DNA from: an uncultured Eubacteriales bacterium
Lineage (GTDB): Bacteria; Bacillota_A; Clostridia; Oscillospirales; Acutalibacteraceae
DNA: 8,065 nt
Direction of reading: 5' to 3'
NCBI GenBank assembly: GCA_934454005.1
Contig: CAKSGI010000071.1
Span: forward strand, 1-8,065
Shown piece by piece: positions 7,318-8,065 of this stretch. A program made the position numbers and the translations under genes. Position 1 is the first letter of the stretch; each line of letters starts with the position of its first letter. Below the pieces are notes generated by a model. That model was not told the DNA's origin, searched no databases, and was given only the letters and a program-made list of their open reading frames with translations.

Positions 7318-7760
7318 TACAAACTACCTCCATAAACTGCATTTGGGTAAACCTCTCTCATGGATTCCCACTGTACAATAAATAAATCTGCATATTTATA
7401 TACTAGTGCACCTGTTTTTGTTCTATCGTAAATTCTTGAAAAGGTTTCTATATATATAATTTTTTTACAAGTCAACTTAGCTAAAAGCACAAATGGCAAA
7501 AATATTATTGTACCGGTAGAAACAATAATATCTGGTTTTTCTTTAAACCATATTTTACATGCTTTTAAAAAATTATATGCCATTTTAAATAGAACCAACT
7601 TATCTTTAGAGCCAGTTTGAATCATATAGTAATCTGCTTTGTTATTAATTTTCGTCTTTTCTGTAATAATAACCGAATTATATTTATCCATAAGAGGTTT
7701 TAGCATAAGTAACTGATCATAATGACCTCCTGATGAAGAGATAAATAAGATCTTTTTGAT
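7314..7760 (-). CDS. pssD: PssD/Cps14F-like glycosyltransferase subunit (Alg14-like), apparent ATC start
   Basis: A 148-codon frame. The first methionine in frame is at 7706, but the conserved N-terminus of the family lies upstream in the same frame: KKILFISSSGGHYDQLL, including the SSGGH acceptor-side motif (residues 9-13 counted from 7760). The codon before KKILFIS is ATC at 7760-7758, with AGAGGAG 8 bases upstream. An in-frame TGA at 7781-7779 closes the frame, and no ATG, GTG or TTG lies between it and the ATC. The gene therefore either initiates at ATC or has lost an ATG by one substitution. The rest is typical: PDIIVSTGTIIFLPFVLLAK in the middle and a C-terminal IVQWE region; family length is about 149 residues. 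PssD is thought to anchor and activate PssE at the membrane. Its TGA overlaps the pssE TTG start by 4 bases. Confidence 0.82.
   Translation of the reverse strand: MKKILFISSSGGHYDQLLMLKPLMDKYNSVIITEKTKINNKADYYMIQTGSKDKLVLFKMAYNFLKACKIWFKEKPDIIVSTGTIIFLPFVLLAKLTCKKIIYIETFSRIYDRTKTGALVYKYADLFIVQWESMREVYPNAVYGGSLY
7326..7331 (-). promoter_or_regulatory. Ribosome binding site that fixes the TTG start of pssE
   Basis: GGAGGT on the minus strand, 8 bases before TTG 7317. It overlaps the last Gly-Gly codons of pssD and makes the TTG start convincing. Confidence 0.75.
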
Positions 7761-7768
7761 AAAACCAA

Positions 7769-7775
7769 CTCCTCT
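7769..7775 (-). promoter_or_regulatory. Ribosome binding site upstream of the ATC start of pssD
   Basis: AGAGGAG on the minus strand, followed by an 8-base spacer (TTGGTTTT) and then ATC AAA AAG. The spacing is ideal for initiation at ATC 7760. The internal ATG at 7706 has no site at a usable distance. Confidence 0.65.
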
Positions 7776-7784
7776 CTCTCAACA

Positions 7785-7790
7785 ATTATA
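7785..7790 (-). promoter_or_regulatory. Possible -10 element for the downstream gene cluster
   Basis: A perfect TATAAT on the minus strand, about 25 bases before the pssD start. The region 17 bases further upstream (AAATAC) is a poor -35, and there is no extended TG. In such AT-rich DNA the hexamer can arise by chance. It is notable only because the genes upstream are dead and the cluster needs either a promoter here or read-through. Confidence 0.25.
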
Positions 7791-7800
7791 CGTATATTAT

Positions 7801-7967
7801 GCTACCTGTATTTACATAATATACTCTTACCCCAAAATTTCGATTACCATATGATTCAAGTTAGATAAGAAATCAACAATCTGTTCCTACCTTTTAAATA
7901 TCCCATTATTTGGGTTACACTATACTTTGGTGATATTTCTACAAGCATATATGTGATCTTTACATTC
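7801..7967 (-). mobile_element. Remnant of an IS200/IS605-family TnpA transposase
   Basis: Conceptual translation in shifting frames gives the central part of TnpA: ECKDHI (from 7967), then MLVEISPKYSVTQIMGYLKG (from 7948), then YGNRNF (from 7851) and YYVNTG. These match the order and spacing of the HUH, SVSQ.MGYLKG and YGNR.FWCRGYYVDT blocks of IS200-type Y1 transposases. The metal-binding His-hydrophobic-His motif is damaged: GAT CAC ATA is followed by T ATG, as if two bases were lost. At least one further frameshift separates the later blocks. The N-terminal third and the C-terminal helix with the catalytic Tyr are missing, and no end hairpins are recognisable. The element is inactive. It directly adjoins a CapF-like gene fragment upstream and the pssD leader downstream. 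Confidence 0.8.
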
Positions 7968-7983
7968 TTTTCATCCTTGTAGG

Positions 7984-8065
7984 TTTGTCAAACACATTAG
8001 GGAGTCTATATACAAAAGTTCGAACACCCGTCTGTTTTGTATACTTAAACAATAAGCCTTCTCCA
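7984..8065 (-). pseudogene. CapF-like sugar-nucleotide epimerase/reductase fragment
   Basis: The minus-strand frame from 8064 reads GEGLLFKYTKQTGVRTFVYR and then LPNVF-D-K before similarity ends near 7984. The frame then runs through a few unrelated codons to TAA at 7962-7960. The GE.LLF...TG....VYRLPNVFGK pattern is the middle of CapF/WbjC-type NAD(P)-dependent reductases, which act in UDP-N-acetyl-L-fucosamine synthesis with CapE and CapG. The family normally continues with a KWC..NYNS stretch and a C-terminal cupin domain; both are missing here, replaced by the IS200 remnant. The 5' part lies outside the window, so whether the gene is otherwise intact cannot be judged. A related short-chain sugar epimerase is a less likely alternative. 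Confidence 0.72.

Noticed and set aside
7314..7706. pssD as a 130-residue protein starting at ATG 7706
   Set aside because: This loses the conserved SSGGH motif encoded in frame just upstream, and no ribosome binding site is well placed for 7706. The nearest GGAGGT is 18 bases away and encodes Gly-Gly of the motif.
7780..7967. Active IS200 element with intact ends
   Set aside because: The catalytic Tyr region and N-terminus are missing, the HUH motif is broken, the frame is interrupted and no terminal hairpins are visible.
1..8065. CRISPR arrays, tRNA or rRNA genes, riboswitches, rho-independent terminators
   Set aside because: I saw no regular repeats, no cloverleaf-like or rRNA sequence, and no GC-rich hairpin followed by a T run in the short gaps between genes.

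Overview
This AT-rich window is part of a cell-surface polysaccharide (capsule or exopolysaccharide) biosynthesis cluster. Every supported gene lies on the minus strand, so transcription runs from high to low coordinates. The low GC, AGGAG-type ribosome binding sites, TTG and GTG starts, a TupA-like ATP-grasp gene and an IS200 remnant all suggest a Clostridium-like Firmicute. No marker gene here fixes the genus.

In transcription order: (a) 8065-7780 is a decayed flank. It holds a fragment of a CapF-type sugar-nucleotide reductase abutting a frameshifted remnant of an IS200/IS605 TnpA transposase. (b) 7760-6838 encodes a two-subunit PssD/PssE (Cps14F/Cps14G, Alg14/Alg13-like) glycosyltransferase; pssD appears to start at ATC. 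(c) 6806-5910 is a TupA-like ATP-grasp protein. (d) 5923-4826 is a GT4 glycosyltransferase. (e) 4829-4347 is a hexapeptide-repeat acetyltransferase broken by three single-base insertions, each in a homopolymer. (f) 4263-3172 is a second GT4 glycosyltransferase. (g) 3203-1959 is a Wzy polymerase. (h) 1969-1442 is an intact hexapeptide acetyltransferase. (i) 1424-1 is a Wzx flippase that runs off the window edge.

Together these are the middle and late steps of a Wzx/Wzy-dependent pathway. PssD/PssE and the two GT4 enzymes would extend a lipid-linked repeat unit on the cytoplasmic face. The TupA-like protein and acetyltransferase would decorate it, Wzx would flip it and Wzy would polymerise it. 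No initiating phosphoglycosyltransferase, chain-length regulator or sugar-nucleotide pathway is intact in the window. The genes are tightly packed with overlaps of 4 to 32 bases, which suggests one translationally coupled operon.

I did not find a clearly new system. The points worth a second look are the homopolymer-decayed acetyltransferase, the ATC start of pssD, the capF/IS200 scar and the ATP-grasp gene. There are no RNA genes, CRISPR arrays or convincing terminators that I can support.
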